Assembly: GCA_003170275.1 (NCBI GenBank)
Contig: PNAM01000012.1
Location: 34,215-98,214, forward strand
Reading direction: 5' to 3'
Source of the DNA: Myxococcales bacterium
GTDB lineage: Bacteria; Myxococcota_A; Polyangia; Palsa-1104
Length of the DNA: 64,000 nucleotides
Made by a program: the position numbers and the translations under genes. The notes beneath the pieces were generated by a model. The model saw only the letters and a list, made by a program, of their open reading frames with translations, searched no databases and had not been told where the DNA came from. Shown here piece after piece: positions 1-6,937 of the stretch (position 1 is its first letter; the number at the start of each line of letters is the position of its first letter).

Positions 1-14
1 TTCTGGATAGCGAA

Positions 15-632
15 TCAGGGATTCTTGGCCCACAGGACGCTGCCCGGGATCACCAGCGCGACGCCGCCTATGAGAAACGTTGCACCGATTCCCAAGAGCG
101 CTGGGACCGCGTCGCCCCTATCATGCATCACAGCCGGCGTGACGCCGCAGAGGATCGCTCCAAGCGCTGTGAGGGCGATGCCGGTTGCCGTGAGCGCAAT
201 GCCGGTGCGACGCAGGTTCTTGGCCGGCGGGCGCGGCGACGCCGTCAGGGCCGGATGGACGAGCGGCTGGTTCGGGGCGGCGTATTGCGGAGGCGGCTGC
301 GCTGGAGCAACGGGGGGTGCCGCTTCCGGCGCCGCCGGTGCGCTCTGGCCGGGGGCCAGGCTGACCAGCTTCGAGACGCCCGCACCGAGCGTGACCATCG
401 CCGACGCTTGCTTGCCATCGATCCAGTGCGCCTCGACGTAGTGCGCACCCGGCAAGAGATTCCGCACCGTGACCGGCGCGCTGCCGGCCGGCTGGCCGTC
501 CACCGACACATCGGCGCCCGAGGGCACCGTCGCCACGATCAGCTGCGCGACGGGCTCGTCGGCGCGCGCGCTACGCCCAAGCACCATGGCGAGACCTGCG
601 AGGAGCGCGGCTCGGATCAACCGACGGGTCAT
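15..632 (-). CDS. PEGA-domain membrane protein
   Basis: Predicted 205-aa envelope protein. It starts with a basic, hydrophobic signal-like segment (about residues 1-23), followed by a PEGA domain (about 28-90) with the usual GADVSVDG and LLPGAHYVEA pattern. A Pro/Ala-rich linker leads to two hydrophobic C-terminal segments (about 145-165 and 175-198). PEGA domains are surface or periplasmic beta modules common in myxobacteria, with no catalytic role. The ATG overlaps the stop of the upstream gene (ATGA), which points to translational coupling with the PEGA lipoprotein encoded there. Substrate or partner is unknown. Confidence 0.8.
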   Translation of the reverse strand: MTRRLIRAALLAGLAMVLGRSARADEPVAQLIVATVPSGADVSVDGQPAGSAPVTVRNLLPGAHYVEAHWIDGKQASAMVTLGAGVSKLVSLAPGQSAPAAPEAAPPVAPAQPPPQYAAPNQPLVHPALTASPRPPAKNLRRTGIALTATGIALTALGAILCGVTPAVMHDRGDAVPALLGIGATFLIGGVALVIPGSVLWAKNP

Positions 633-1420
633 TTCGGGTCTCCTGGTTTGAGCCGGACAACGGACGACGTTCCAGCCGCGGCCGAGGTGACCGCGGACTG
701 CTTGCTCCCGTCGGGCCAGGTCCCCTCGACGAGGTGGTCGCCGGGGAGCACCTCCAGGCGCAGCGGCGCCTTGCCGGCGGCTCGACCGTCGAGGACGATG
801 TCGGCGCCCGGCGGAGCGCTGACGATGATCAGCAGGCCGGGAGCGGAAGGCGCGGCCGGAGCGATGGCCGGGGCGACGGCGCCTTGTGCCGGCGGCGGCG
901 CAGGCGACACGCCGCCCGACGGCCCCGATTCGAACGGCGACCGCGCGAGCCACAAGATCCAGGCGTACCCGCCGTTCTTGGTCGACGGCGGATAGATCTC
1001 GTAGACGACGCTCACGCGCGACGCGGTGGTCTCGTCCACGTACGACTGAGGCACCTGGATCAGGTATTCCCGCAGCCAGGGACCCCGCACGTTGCCGCGC
1101 AGCGCGCACAGCTTCAACACGCCGAACAGCGGTTTCTCGACGCCGGGGTGTTGGACCACCACGCGCCGGGCCCCCTCCGCGAGCGCCTCGCGCCAACGCT
1201 GCGTGCCGATCTGTCGCGGATCGAACGCGTTGCAGAACTCGGATTCGAACGGCGTGGGGATGGGTCGTTCGACGGCCACGCGGAACGAGCCGTCTTCGGC
1301 GAACATCTCCACCTGCGGGGTTAGGATGTTCAGGTTCGGCGCATGGACCGTGGCGCAGCCTCCGCCCGCCAGGCAGAGCATCAACATGATCCTGGGCCCG
1401 GGCTGCTTTTTCGCCTGCAT
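629..1420 (-). CDS. PEGA-domain lipoprotein
   Basis: Predicted 263-aa lipoprotein. The N terminus has a hydrophobic stretch ending in LAGGGC, a plausible lipobox with Cys at about residue 22. The central region (about 25-170) has no recognisable domain. A PEGA domain follows a Pro/Ala linker at the C terminus (about 195-260; GADIVLDG, LPGDHLVEG). It lies 6 bp downstream of the nonapeptide-repeat lipoprotein and overlaps the next PEGA gene by 4 bp, so the three are probably co-transcribed. The shared PEGA architecture suggests the two PEGA proteins act in the same envelope complex; this is inference. Confidence 0.8.
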   Translation of the reverse strand: MQAKKQPGPRIMLMLCLAGGGCATVHAPNLNILTPQVEMFAEDGSFRVAVERPIPTPFESEFCNAFDPRQIGTQRWREALAEGARRVVVQHPGVEKPLFGVLKLCALRGNVRGPWLREYLIQVPQSYVDETTASRVSVVYEIYPPSTKNGGYAWILWLARSPFESGPSGGVSPAPPPAQGAVAPAIAPAAPSAPGLLIIVSAPPGADIVLDGRAAGKAPLRLEVLPGDHLVEGTWPDGSKQSAVTSAAAGTSSVVRLKPGDPK

Positions 1421-1426
1421 CTCGCC

Positions 1427-2131
1427 TCAGTCTCCGGTGTTGACGCACCCATCGGGCGCGTCGGTCAGTCGCTGGCCATCGAATACCTGCACACGGCCTC
1501 CGTGATAGCGGAAGCCGCCGCACGCCCGATCGAGCGAGCAGGTGAGCGCCTGGCGTCCCCCGCCGATGGCGCGCGATTCGCTCGCGCCGCCGAGTGCCCG
1601 CGTCTCGTTCGCTCCGCCGAGCGCGCGTGATTCGTTGGCGCCGCCGAGCGCGCGCGTCTCGTTCGCGCCGCCCAGCGCGTGCGATTCGTTGGCGCCGCCC
1701 ACCGCGCGGGTCTCGTTGGCGCCGCCCACCACCCGCGTCTCGTTGGCGCCCCCCACCGCACGCGACTCGTTGGCGCCGCCCACCGCACGCGACTCGTTGG
1801 CGCCGCCCACCGTACGCGACTCGTTGGCGCCGCCCACCACCCGCGTCTCGTTGGCGCCGCCCACCGCACGCGACTCGTTGGCGCCGCCCAGCGCGCGAGT
1901 CTCGCTCGCCCCGCCGAGCACGCGCGCCTCGCTGGCGCCGCCCAGCGCGCGCGGCGTCGCGCAGGCACAGGCGAGGATCTCGTCGCCGGCGATCAGCAGC
2001 GGCACCCCTTGCCCGCGGTAGATCGCGGCGAGATCGGCCGGCATCCTGCCGACGATCGTACAGGTGCGTTGGACCGCACAGCCGCTCGCGAGCGTTGCGG
2101 ACAGTCCAAGGAGGAACACGACACGTCGCAC
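1427..2131 (-). CDS. Lipoprotein with 14 tandem nonapeptides
   Basis: About 234 aa from a GTG at 2131. This start gives a compact signal peptide (VRR, then hydrophobic) ending in LASGC, a good lipobox. An ATG at 2197 and a GTG at 2152 are alternatives but overlap the upstream hydrolase. After a short Cys-containing region comes the repeat array (RALGGANES-type units), then a Cys-containing tail (TCSLDRACGG, DGCVNTGD). The regular Gly-Gly spacing suggests a fibrous or solenoid structure on the cell surface. I do not recognise the family. It sits between the hydrolase and PEGA genes in a tight minus-strand operon. Confidence 0.75.
   Translation of the reverse strand: MRRVVFLLGLSATLASGCAVQRTCTIVGRMPADLAAIYRGQGVPLLIAGDEILACACATPRALGGASEARVLGGASETRALGGANESRAVGGANETRVVGGANESRTVGGANESRAVGGANESRAVGGANETRVVGGANETRAVGGANESHALGGANETRALGGANESRALGGANETRALGGASESRAIGGGRQALTCSLDRACGGFRYHGGRVQVFDGQRLTDAPDGCVNTGD
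1556..1951 (-). repeat. 27-bp coding tandem repeat, 14 copies plus one partial
   Basis: About 396 bp of consecutive 27-bp units. Read on the minus strand they encode 14 full nonapeptides of consensus R-A-(L/V)-G-G-A-N-E-(S/T), then a degenerate 15th. The variation is mostly at positions 2, 3 and 9. Copies differ by point changes only, with no length variation visible. Confidence 0.95.
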
Positions 2132-2144
2132 GGCTGCGACGATA

Positions 2145-2984
2145 TCACGCACCGGCGGCGCCGTCGAGACGACGGCGGGCGTTGGCGACGATCGCATCGG
2201 CCAGGGTGGCCCAGAGCGGCTTGGGCAGGTCGTGGCCCATCCCGGGGATGACCAGCAGCTCGGCGCCCGGGATCGCGCGCGCAGTGGCCTCGCCGCCCGA
2301 GCGGTGCACCAGCGGATCTTCGGCGCCGTGGATCACCAGCGTGGGCAGGCGCAGCTCGCCGAGCGCGCGCGTGCGATCGCGCGCCGCCAGCACCGCCGCG
2401 AGCTGACGCTGGGCGCCCGCCGGGTAGTACGCGCGATCGAAGGCCAGCCCGATCACGTCCCGCGAGCGCTGCTCGTCGAAGGGAAAGCCCGGCGACGCCA
2501 GCCGCCGCGCGATCGCCAGCCGCGCATCGACGTAGCTCGAGCGCTCGGCGGGCGGCGAGACCATCAGCATCGGCACGATCTCCGGGCGCGGCTGCCCGAC
2601 CGAACGGTCGCCGGTCGACGACATGATCGAGCACAACGAGCGCACGCGCGACGGGTGATGGATGGCCAGCAGCTGCGCGATGAAGCCGCCCATCGACGCG
2701 CCGACCACGTGCGCCGACGCAAGCTCGAGCGCGTCGAGCAGCCCGGCGGTGTCGGCCGCCAGATCGTCGAGCGAATAGGACGCCGGCACCTTGCTCGACA
2801 GCCCGACGTCGCGGTTGTCGAAGCGGATCACCCGATAGCCGCGCTCGACCAGCATCCGGCAGAACCCATCGGGCCACGCGATCAGCTGCACCGCGAAGCC
2901 CATCACCAACAACATCGGCTCGGCCTGCTCGTCGCCCAGCACCTCGTACTCGATCTCGATCCCGTTGCAGCGCGCCTTCGGCAT
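2145..2984 (-). CDS. Alpha/beta hydrolase
   Basis: 279-aa alpha/beta-hydrolase fold protein, probably cytoplasmic as no signal peptide is visible. The catalytic triad can be read: nucleophile Ser97 in GASMGG, acid Asp223 in HGAEDPL and His251 in GMGHDLP. The oxyanion region MGFAVQ and the FDNRDVGLS motif match esterases and aclacinomycin methylesterase-like hydrolases. The substrate cannot be assigned. The ATG directly abuts the stop of the upstream rhomboid gene, so the two are likely co-translated. Confidence 0.88.
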   Translation of the reverse strand: MPKARCNGIEIEYEVLGDEQAEPMLLVMGFAVQLIAWPDGFCRMLVERGYRVIRFDNRDVGLSSKVPASYSLDDLAADTAGLLDALELASAHVVGASMGGFIAQLLAIHHPSRVRSLCSIMSSTGDRSVGQPRPEIVPMLMVSPPAERSSYVDARLAIARRLASPGFPFDEQRSRDVIGLAFDRAYYPAGAQRQLAAVLAARDRTRALGELRLPTLVIHGAEDPLVHRSGGEATARAIPGAELLVIPGMGHDLPKPLWATLADAIVANARRRLDGAAGA

Positions 2985-4103
2985 CTACTCGTCGTCCTTC
3001 TTCCCGCTCAGTGACTTGATGAACGCGTCCGCTTCCTTCTGCTTCGCGCCGCCGGCCGTGATCTTGGCCGGGTCGTTGCTCTTCGCCCCGTCGAGGAGCA
3101 GCTCCCAACCCGTTTGGCGCAGCGCCATGTACTTGGTGAGGTTCTGGCGCGTCTTCTCCACGTCGCCGCGCATCCTGGCCGCGTCCATCTTGGCGTGGAT
3201 CGAGCGCCACTCGGGCAGCACCTCGTTCTCGAGAACCCGCATCGTCTCGGCGTCGCCCTTCTTGACCGCCTGGTTCACGCGCGCCACCAGCGCGTCGCTC
3301 TTGGCCGCCTCGGCCTGCAGATCGAGCGCGCGCGGCAGCACCGCGCACATCCCCACCACCAGCACCGCGCCGAGCACGCCGACGGTCAGGTCGCGGCGCC
3401 AGCGCATCGCCCTGGCCGCGTCGGTGAGCGGCTGCGCGATCGCCACGCCGAGCACGAAGCCCGAGACCAGCCCGCCGATGTGCGCCGACATGTCGATGCC
3501 TTGCTTGGACAGGCCGTACAAGACGTTGTAGCCGATGAACACCACCGCGTTCTTCTGCAGCTTGGTCAGCACCTCGCGCGGGATCGACGCGCGGTTGCGC
3601 AACAGGAAGCCGAGCAGCACGCCGTACAGCCCGAACACCGCGCCCGACGCGCCCGCCGAGGTGACGTTGGGGTTGACCAGCACGCTCGCCAGGCTGCCGA
3701 ACAGCCCCGAGAGCAGATACACGATCAGGAACCCGGCGTTGCCCAGCAGCCGCTCGGTGAAGCGACCGATGTCCCAGAGCACCACCATGTTGAAGGCGAT
3801 GTGGATGATGCCGATGTGCAGGAACATCGACGAGCCGAGCCGCCACCACTCTCCCGCGGTGGTGCGCGGGCCGTAGTCGGCGCCCCACTTGATCAGGTCG
3901 GCGATCGTCGGTGACATCCAATGCACGCCGGTGGCCAGCATCGCCGCGAAGACCGCCACGTTGATCGCGATCAGCGCCGGCGTGACCCACGCGTGCGGCG
4001 TGAGCGTCTCGAGCTGGCGGCGGAACTCCAGCAGGCGATTGGGCGGCGCCGGCGCGATCTCCGTCGCGATCGGATTCTCTGGGTCGCTCATGTTGGTTTC
4101 CAT
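2985..4103 (-). CDS. Rhomboid-family intramembrane serine protease
   Basis: 372-aa rhomboid protease that would cleave transmembrane substrates within the inner membrane. The catalytic dyad is visible: Ser153 in GASGAVFG and His208 in SAHIGG, with the HIGIIHIAFNM oxyanion/loop region near residue 96. Six or seven membrane segments occupy about residues 40-260. A soluble C-terminal extension of over 100 residues (about 262-372) is Lys/Ala-rich and probably helical. An ATG at 4091 is an alternative start. It is the first gene of the minus-strand operon and diverges from the SDR gene. Confidence 0.92.
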   Translation of the reverse strand: METNMSDPENPIATEIAPAPPNRLLEFRRQLETLTPHAWVTPALIAINVAVFAAMLATGVHWMSPTIADLIKWGADYGPRTTAGEWWRLGSSMFLHIGIIHIAFNMVVLWDIGRFTERLLGNAGFLIVYLLSGLFGSLASVLVNPNVTSAGASGAVFGLYGVLLGFLLRNRASIPREVLTKLQKNAVVFIGYNVLYGLSKQGIDMSAHIGGLVSGFVLGVAIAQPLTDAARAMRWRRDLTVGVLGAVLVVGMCAVLPRALDLQAEAAKSDALVARVNQAVKKGDAETMRVLENEVLPEWRSIHAKMDAARMRGDVEKTRQNLTKYMALRQTGWELLLDGAKSNDPAKITAGGAKQKEADAFIKSLSGKKDDE

Positions 4104-4114
4104 CTCGTCTTGAC

Positions 4115-4120
4115 TATAGT
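4115..4120 (+). promoter_or_regulatory. -10 box TATAGT of the SDR gene
   Basis: TATAGT lies 7 nt before the ATG at 4128. A transcription start at the usual distance would fall on or next to the start codon, giving a leaderless mRNA. There is no Shine-Dalgarno sequence. Confidence 0.5.
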
Positions 4121-4127
4121 GTGGCGC

Positions 4128-4874
4128 ATGAACCTACGCGACATGAAGATCGTCGTCACCGGCGCGGCCCAGGGCATGGGCGCGCACTTTGCCCGCCGGC
4201 TGGCCGAAGCGGGCGCCCAGGTCGCCGCCGGCGACGTCAACGAGGCCGGGCTCAAGGAGCTGCCGGCGGGCGTGCACACGCGCAAGCTAAACGTCGCCGA
4301 CGAGGCCGACTGCGGCGCGTTCATCGCCTGGGCGCACCAGACGCTCGGCGGGGTCAACGGCCTCATCAACAACGCGGGCATCTTGCGCGACGGCCTGTTG
4401 GTCAAGAAGGACAAGACCACCGGCGCAATCCAGAAGCTGTCGGCGGAGCAGTGGAACGCGGTGCTGGCGGTCAACCTGACCGGCGCCACGTTCATGGTCC
4501 GCGAACTGGTCGCCAAGATGGCCGAGACCAACCAGCGGCCCGGCGTGATCGTCAACATGTCCTCGCTCGCGCGCTACGGCAACCGCGGGCAGTCGAACTA
4601 CGTCGCGGCCAAGGCGGCGCTGGCGGCCAACACCGTCACCTGGGCGCGCGAGTTCGCCGGGTTCGGTGTGCGCGTGGGCGCGATCGCGCCAGGCATGATC
4701 GAGACGCCGATGACCCAGGGCATGAACCAGAAGGCGCGCGACGCGCTGGTCGCCGCGGTGCCGGTCGGCCGCGTCGGCACGCCCGAGGACATCTGGCAGG
4801 CGGTGAAGTTCGTGATCGAGTGCGACTACTTCAACGGCCGCTGCATCGACGTCGACGGCGGATTGGCGATGTGA
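4128..4874 (+). CDS. SDR-family oxidoreductase (FabG-like)
   Basis: 248-aa short-chain dehydrogenase/reductase. The N-terminal TGAAQGMGAH matches the Rossmann TGxxxGxG cofactor site, followed by NNAG at 81-84. The catalytic residues are Ser145/146, Tyr158 and Lys162 (YVAAK). It is most like 3-oxoacyl-ACP reductase or acetoacetyl-CoA reductase enzymes, but the substrate cannot be fixed from sequence. The C terminus DVDGGLAM is typical of the family. The start was chosen from the -10 box 7 nt upstream; longer in-frame extensions overlap the divergent rhomboid gene. Confidence 0.9.
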   Translation: MNLRDMKIVVTGAAQGMGAHFARRLAEAGAQVAAGDVNEAGLKELPAGVHTRKLNVADEADCGAFIAWAHQTLGGVNGLINNAGILRDGLLVKKDKTTGAIQKLSAEQWNAVLAVNLTGATFMVRELVAKMAETNQRPGVIVNMSSLARYGNRGQSNYVAAKAALAANTVTWAREFAGFGVRVGAIAPGMIETPMTQGMNQKARDALVAAVPVGRVGTPEDIWQAVKFVIECDYFNGRCIDVDGGLAM

Positions 4875-4929
4875 GCACTTGCCGGCGTTCGAGTGGCACG
4901 ACGACGCTTGACCGCGGCCGGGCGCGTTC

Positions 4930-4935
4930 TATCCT
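4930..4935 (+). promoter_or_regulatory. -10 box TATCCT of the methyltransferase gene
   Basis: TATCCT is followed after 7 nt by the ATG at 4943, the same geometry as the SDR promoter. No ribosome-binding site is visible between them. Confidence 0.4.
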
Positions 4936-4942
4936 CTCGACG

Positions 4943-5923
4943 ATGAGCGAAGCCGAGGGGATCGATTACCAGCGCTGGATGGTGCTCTCCGGCGGCGCGG
5001 CGGCGATCGGCGCGGCGCAACAGACCGGGCTGTTAGCGGCGGTGCTCGACGGGGGCGGCTCGGCCCGAGCGCTGGCCGAGAGGCTGAAGCTCGATGCGCG
5101 CGCTAGCGCGTGCGTGCTCGACGCGCTGGTCGCGCTCGAGCTGTTGCGCGTCGCGGACGGCGTCTACGCGGCGCAGCCGTGGCTGGGCGCGGTCCTGCAG
5201 TCGATTCCCGGCGGCGCGGCGCACGACTCGCGCTTGTGGAACCACGCGCCCGATTTCTTGCGCACCGGCGCGCCGCTATTGCACATGGACGGCTCGAACG
5301 ACGCGCGCGAGAACGCCTATCGATTGGTGACCCAGGCGCTCGGGCGGATGTTCGCCGGCGCGGCGCGCGAGCTGGCGGCGCGCATCCCGGGCACGCCCGC
5401 GCAGATCCTCGACGTGGGCTGCGGCTCGGGCGTGTGGAGCCTGCAGCTCGCCGCGCGCTTTTCAGCAGCGACGGTGACCGGCCAGGATCTGCCGAAGGTG
5501 CTGGAGGAGTCGTTCCTGCCGCGCGCCGCCGCCGAGGGGCTCAGCGAGCGCGTGCGCACGCTCCCCGGCGACATGCAGACCGTGGCGCTGCCGGCGGCCC
5601 AGTACGATCTGATCGTGGTCGCCAACGTGCTGCGGCTCGAGCCCGCCGAGCGCGCCGCCCGGCTGATCGCGCGGCTGGTCCCGGCCCTGGCCCCTGGCGG
5701 CGCGCTCTTGATCATCGATGCGATCGCCGGCGGAACTCCGGAGCGCGAGCGCGCGCGGGCGCTCTACGCGCTGCACCTGGCGATCCGCTCCACCGAGGGC
5801 AGCGTGCACTTGCCGGCGACCCTGTCGGGCTGGCTCGCGGCGGCGGGGTTGAGCGACGTGCGCGCGATCGAGCTGCCCGACTGGGCCGCACCGACGGGCG
5901 CGCTGCTCGCCCGACGCGCGTGA
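4943..5923 (+). CDS. SAM-dependent O-methyltransferase
   Basis: 326-aa class I methyltransferase of the O-methyltransferase/acetylserotonin methyltransferase-like type. An N-terminal winged-helix dimerisation domain (about 1-95) precedes the SAM-binding domain with motif I ILDVGCGSGVWS (near residue 156) and the acidic-loop region GQDLPKV. LVPALAPGGALLIID is the post-motif strand. The family methylates hydroxyl groups of aromatic or polyketide-like small molecules; the substrate is unknown. It follows the SDR gene by 68 bp and has its own putative -10 box. Confidence 0.88.
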   Translation: MSEAEGIDYQRWMVLSGGAAAIGAAQQTGLLAAVLDGGGSARALAERLKLDARASACVLDALVALELLRVADGVYAAQPWLGAVLQSIPGGAAHDSRLWNHAPDFLRTGAPLLHMDGSNDARENAYRLVTQALGRMFAGAARELAARIPGTPAQILDVGCGSGVWSLQLAARFSAATVTGQDLPKVLEESFLPRAAAEGLSERVRTLPGDMQTVALPAAQYDLIVVANVLRLEPAERAARLIARLVPALAPGGALLIIDAIAGGTPERERARALYALHLAIRSTEGSVHLPATLSGWLAAAGLSDVRAIELPDWAAPTGALLARRA

Positions 5924-5930
5924 AGCCTAG

Positions 5931-6386
5931 CTACCGCCCGTTCAGCGCCTGGCGCAGGGTCGCGCCCAGGTGATCGAGCTCGTCCTGATGCTTCGGCACC
6001 AGCCCGTCCATCCGCTCGCAAGTGCCCGACACGCCCGCGTCGCTGATGGTGGTGCTGCCCTGCGCGCAGCGCTGGGTCTCGGCGCGCACCGAGATCTCGC
6101 TGCCGGTCGACACGGGGCCGATGGTCACGGTGTAGCGCCGCACGATCGTCGCGCCCACGTTCTGCAGCTGCCCGTAGAGAAAGCCGGTGTCCTCCCAACG
6201 CGTAGTCAAGATCCCGGTCTGCCGGTCGACGGTCGCCGGCACGAAGCCCGCCTGCGCCAGCGAGCGCGCCACCGTGTCCACCGGATCGGCGACCTGCGCG
6301 ACGACGAACTTGAACGGCCGCTGCTCCTGCGCGCACCCGCACACCACCAGCGCGATCCCCAGCACCATCCAGCGCGATAGGCTCAT
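5931..6386 (-). CDS. Small lipoprotein of unknown function
   Basis: 151-aa predicted lipoprotein: hydrophobic signal segment ending in VVCGC (Cys at about residue 18). The mature part contains an AQVADPVDTVARSLAQAG helix and a beta-rich region (TTRWEDTGF, RRYTVTIGPV, EISVRAE) reminiscent of outer-membrane assembly accessory lipoproteins. The resemblance is too weak to name a family. It diverges from selenoprotein 1 across only 38 bp, with TACGCA as a possible -10 box 7 nt before its own start. Confidence 0.7.
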   Translation of the reverse strand: MSLSRWMVLGIALVVCGCAQEQRPFKFVVAQVADPVDTVARSLAQAGFVPATVDRQTGILTTRWEDTGFLYGQLQNVGATIVRRYTVTIGPVSTGSEISVRAETQRCAQGSTTISDAGVSGTCERMDGLVPKHQDELDHLGATLRQALNGR

Positions 6387-6409
6387 GCAGCGCTGCGTAC
6401 CATCGGTGC

Positions 6410-6415
6410 TAGGCT
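6410..6415 (+). promoter_or_regulatory. -10-like box TAGGCT of selenoprotein 1
   Basis: TAGGCT lies 9 nt upstream of the ATG at 6425 in the short divergent intergenic region. No Shine-Dalgarno sequence is present, so the mRNA could be leaderless or nearly so. Confidence 0.35.
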
Positions 6416-6424
6416 CCGTCCACC

Positions 6425-6937
6425 ATGAAGCCGATCTTCATCCTGCTCGCCATCGCGCTGCCCGCCTGTCATCGAACGCCGCTCGCCGATCTGCGCGACG
6501 CGTTCAACCGCGAACAGGCGCGCACGCGAGTGGTCGCGCTGCTCTCGCCGACTTGAGGCGTCTGCGTGCGGGGGGCCTCCGCACTCGCCGAGGTCCTCGC
6601 CGGAGCGCCGGCGGTGAAGGCGTTCGTGGTCTGGGAGCCGGTGCTCGATAGCGACACGGCGCCGCCCGGCCCGTCGGTGGCGCTCACCGGCGACGCGCGC
6701 GTGCACCGCTATTGGGATCCCAAGCTCACCGTCTCGCGCCGCCTGCTCGCCGAGGCCATCGCACCTGCGGATTGCCTTTTCGGAAAAGACACGAATGATC
6801 CAGTGGTATGGGACGCGGTGTTCGTCTATCCGCCCGGCACGCGCTGGGGGAACAAGCTGCCGGCGCCGGCGTTCTGCGGCCGGACGGTGGTGCGGGTAGC
6901 CGGCGAGCTGCGCATCCGGCTACAGGGCGCGCGCTGA
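6425..6937 (+). CDS. Predicted selenoprotein: thioredoxin-like lipoprotein with UxxC motif
   Basis: Reading the TGA at 6554-6556 as selenocysteine gives one 170-aa protein. Residues 1-15 form a lipoprotein signal (hydrophobic, LPAC), so it should be anchored in the envelope. Sec44 lies in LLSPT-U-GVC-VRGA, where thioredoxin-like relatives would have CxxC; Cys47 would be the partner. The rest (VKAFVVWEPVL, RVHRYWDPKLT) fits a thioredoxin-fold protein. The reading frame is open on both sides of the TGA up to the stop at 6935-6937. A SECIS-like hairpin follows the TGA. A conventional caller would report only 6566-6937 from a GTG. The alternative, a nonsense-mutated pseudogene, does not explain the hairpin or the exact position of the TGA. 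Confidence 0.85.
6557..6589 (+). promoter_or_regulatory. Bacterial SECIS-like hairpin of selenoprotein 1
   Basis: Inner stem GTGCGG (6566-6571) pairs perfectly with CCGCAC (6579-6584) around the loop GGGGCCT. A second stem GGCG (6557-6560) pairs with CGCC (6586-6589) across an asymmetric bulge. The loop starts 15 nt after the UGA and begins with G residues, matching the placement of bacterial SECIS elements recognised by SelB inside the coding region. Confidence 0.75.

Noticed and set aside
1556..1951. CRISPR-like array
   Set aside because: The 27-bp units are contiguous with no spacers and are in-frame coding repeats.
6425..6937. Pseudogene or separate short genes at the TGA
   Set aside because: Both parts are in the same frame, match one fold, the TGA sits on the redox position and a SECIS-like hairpin follows.
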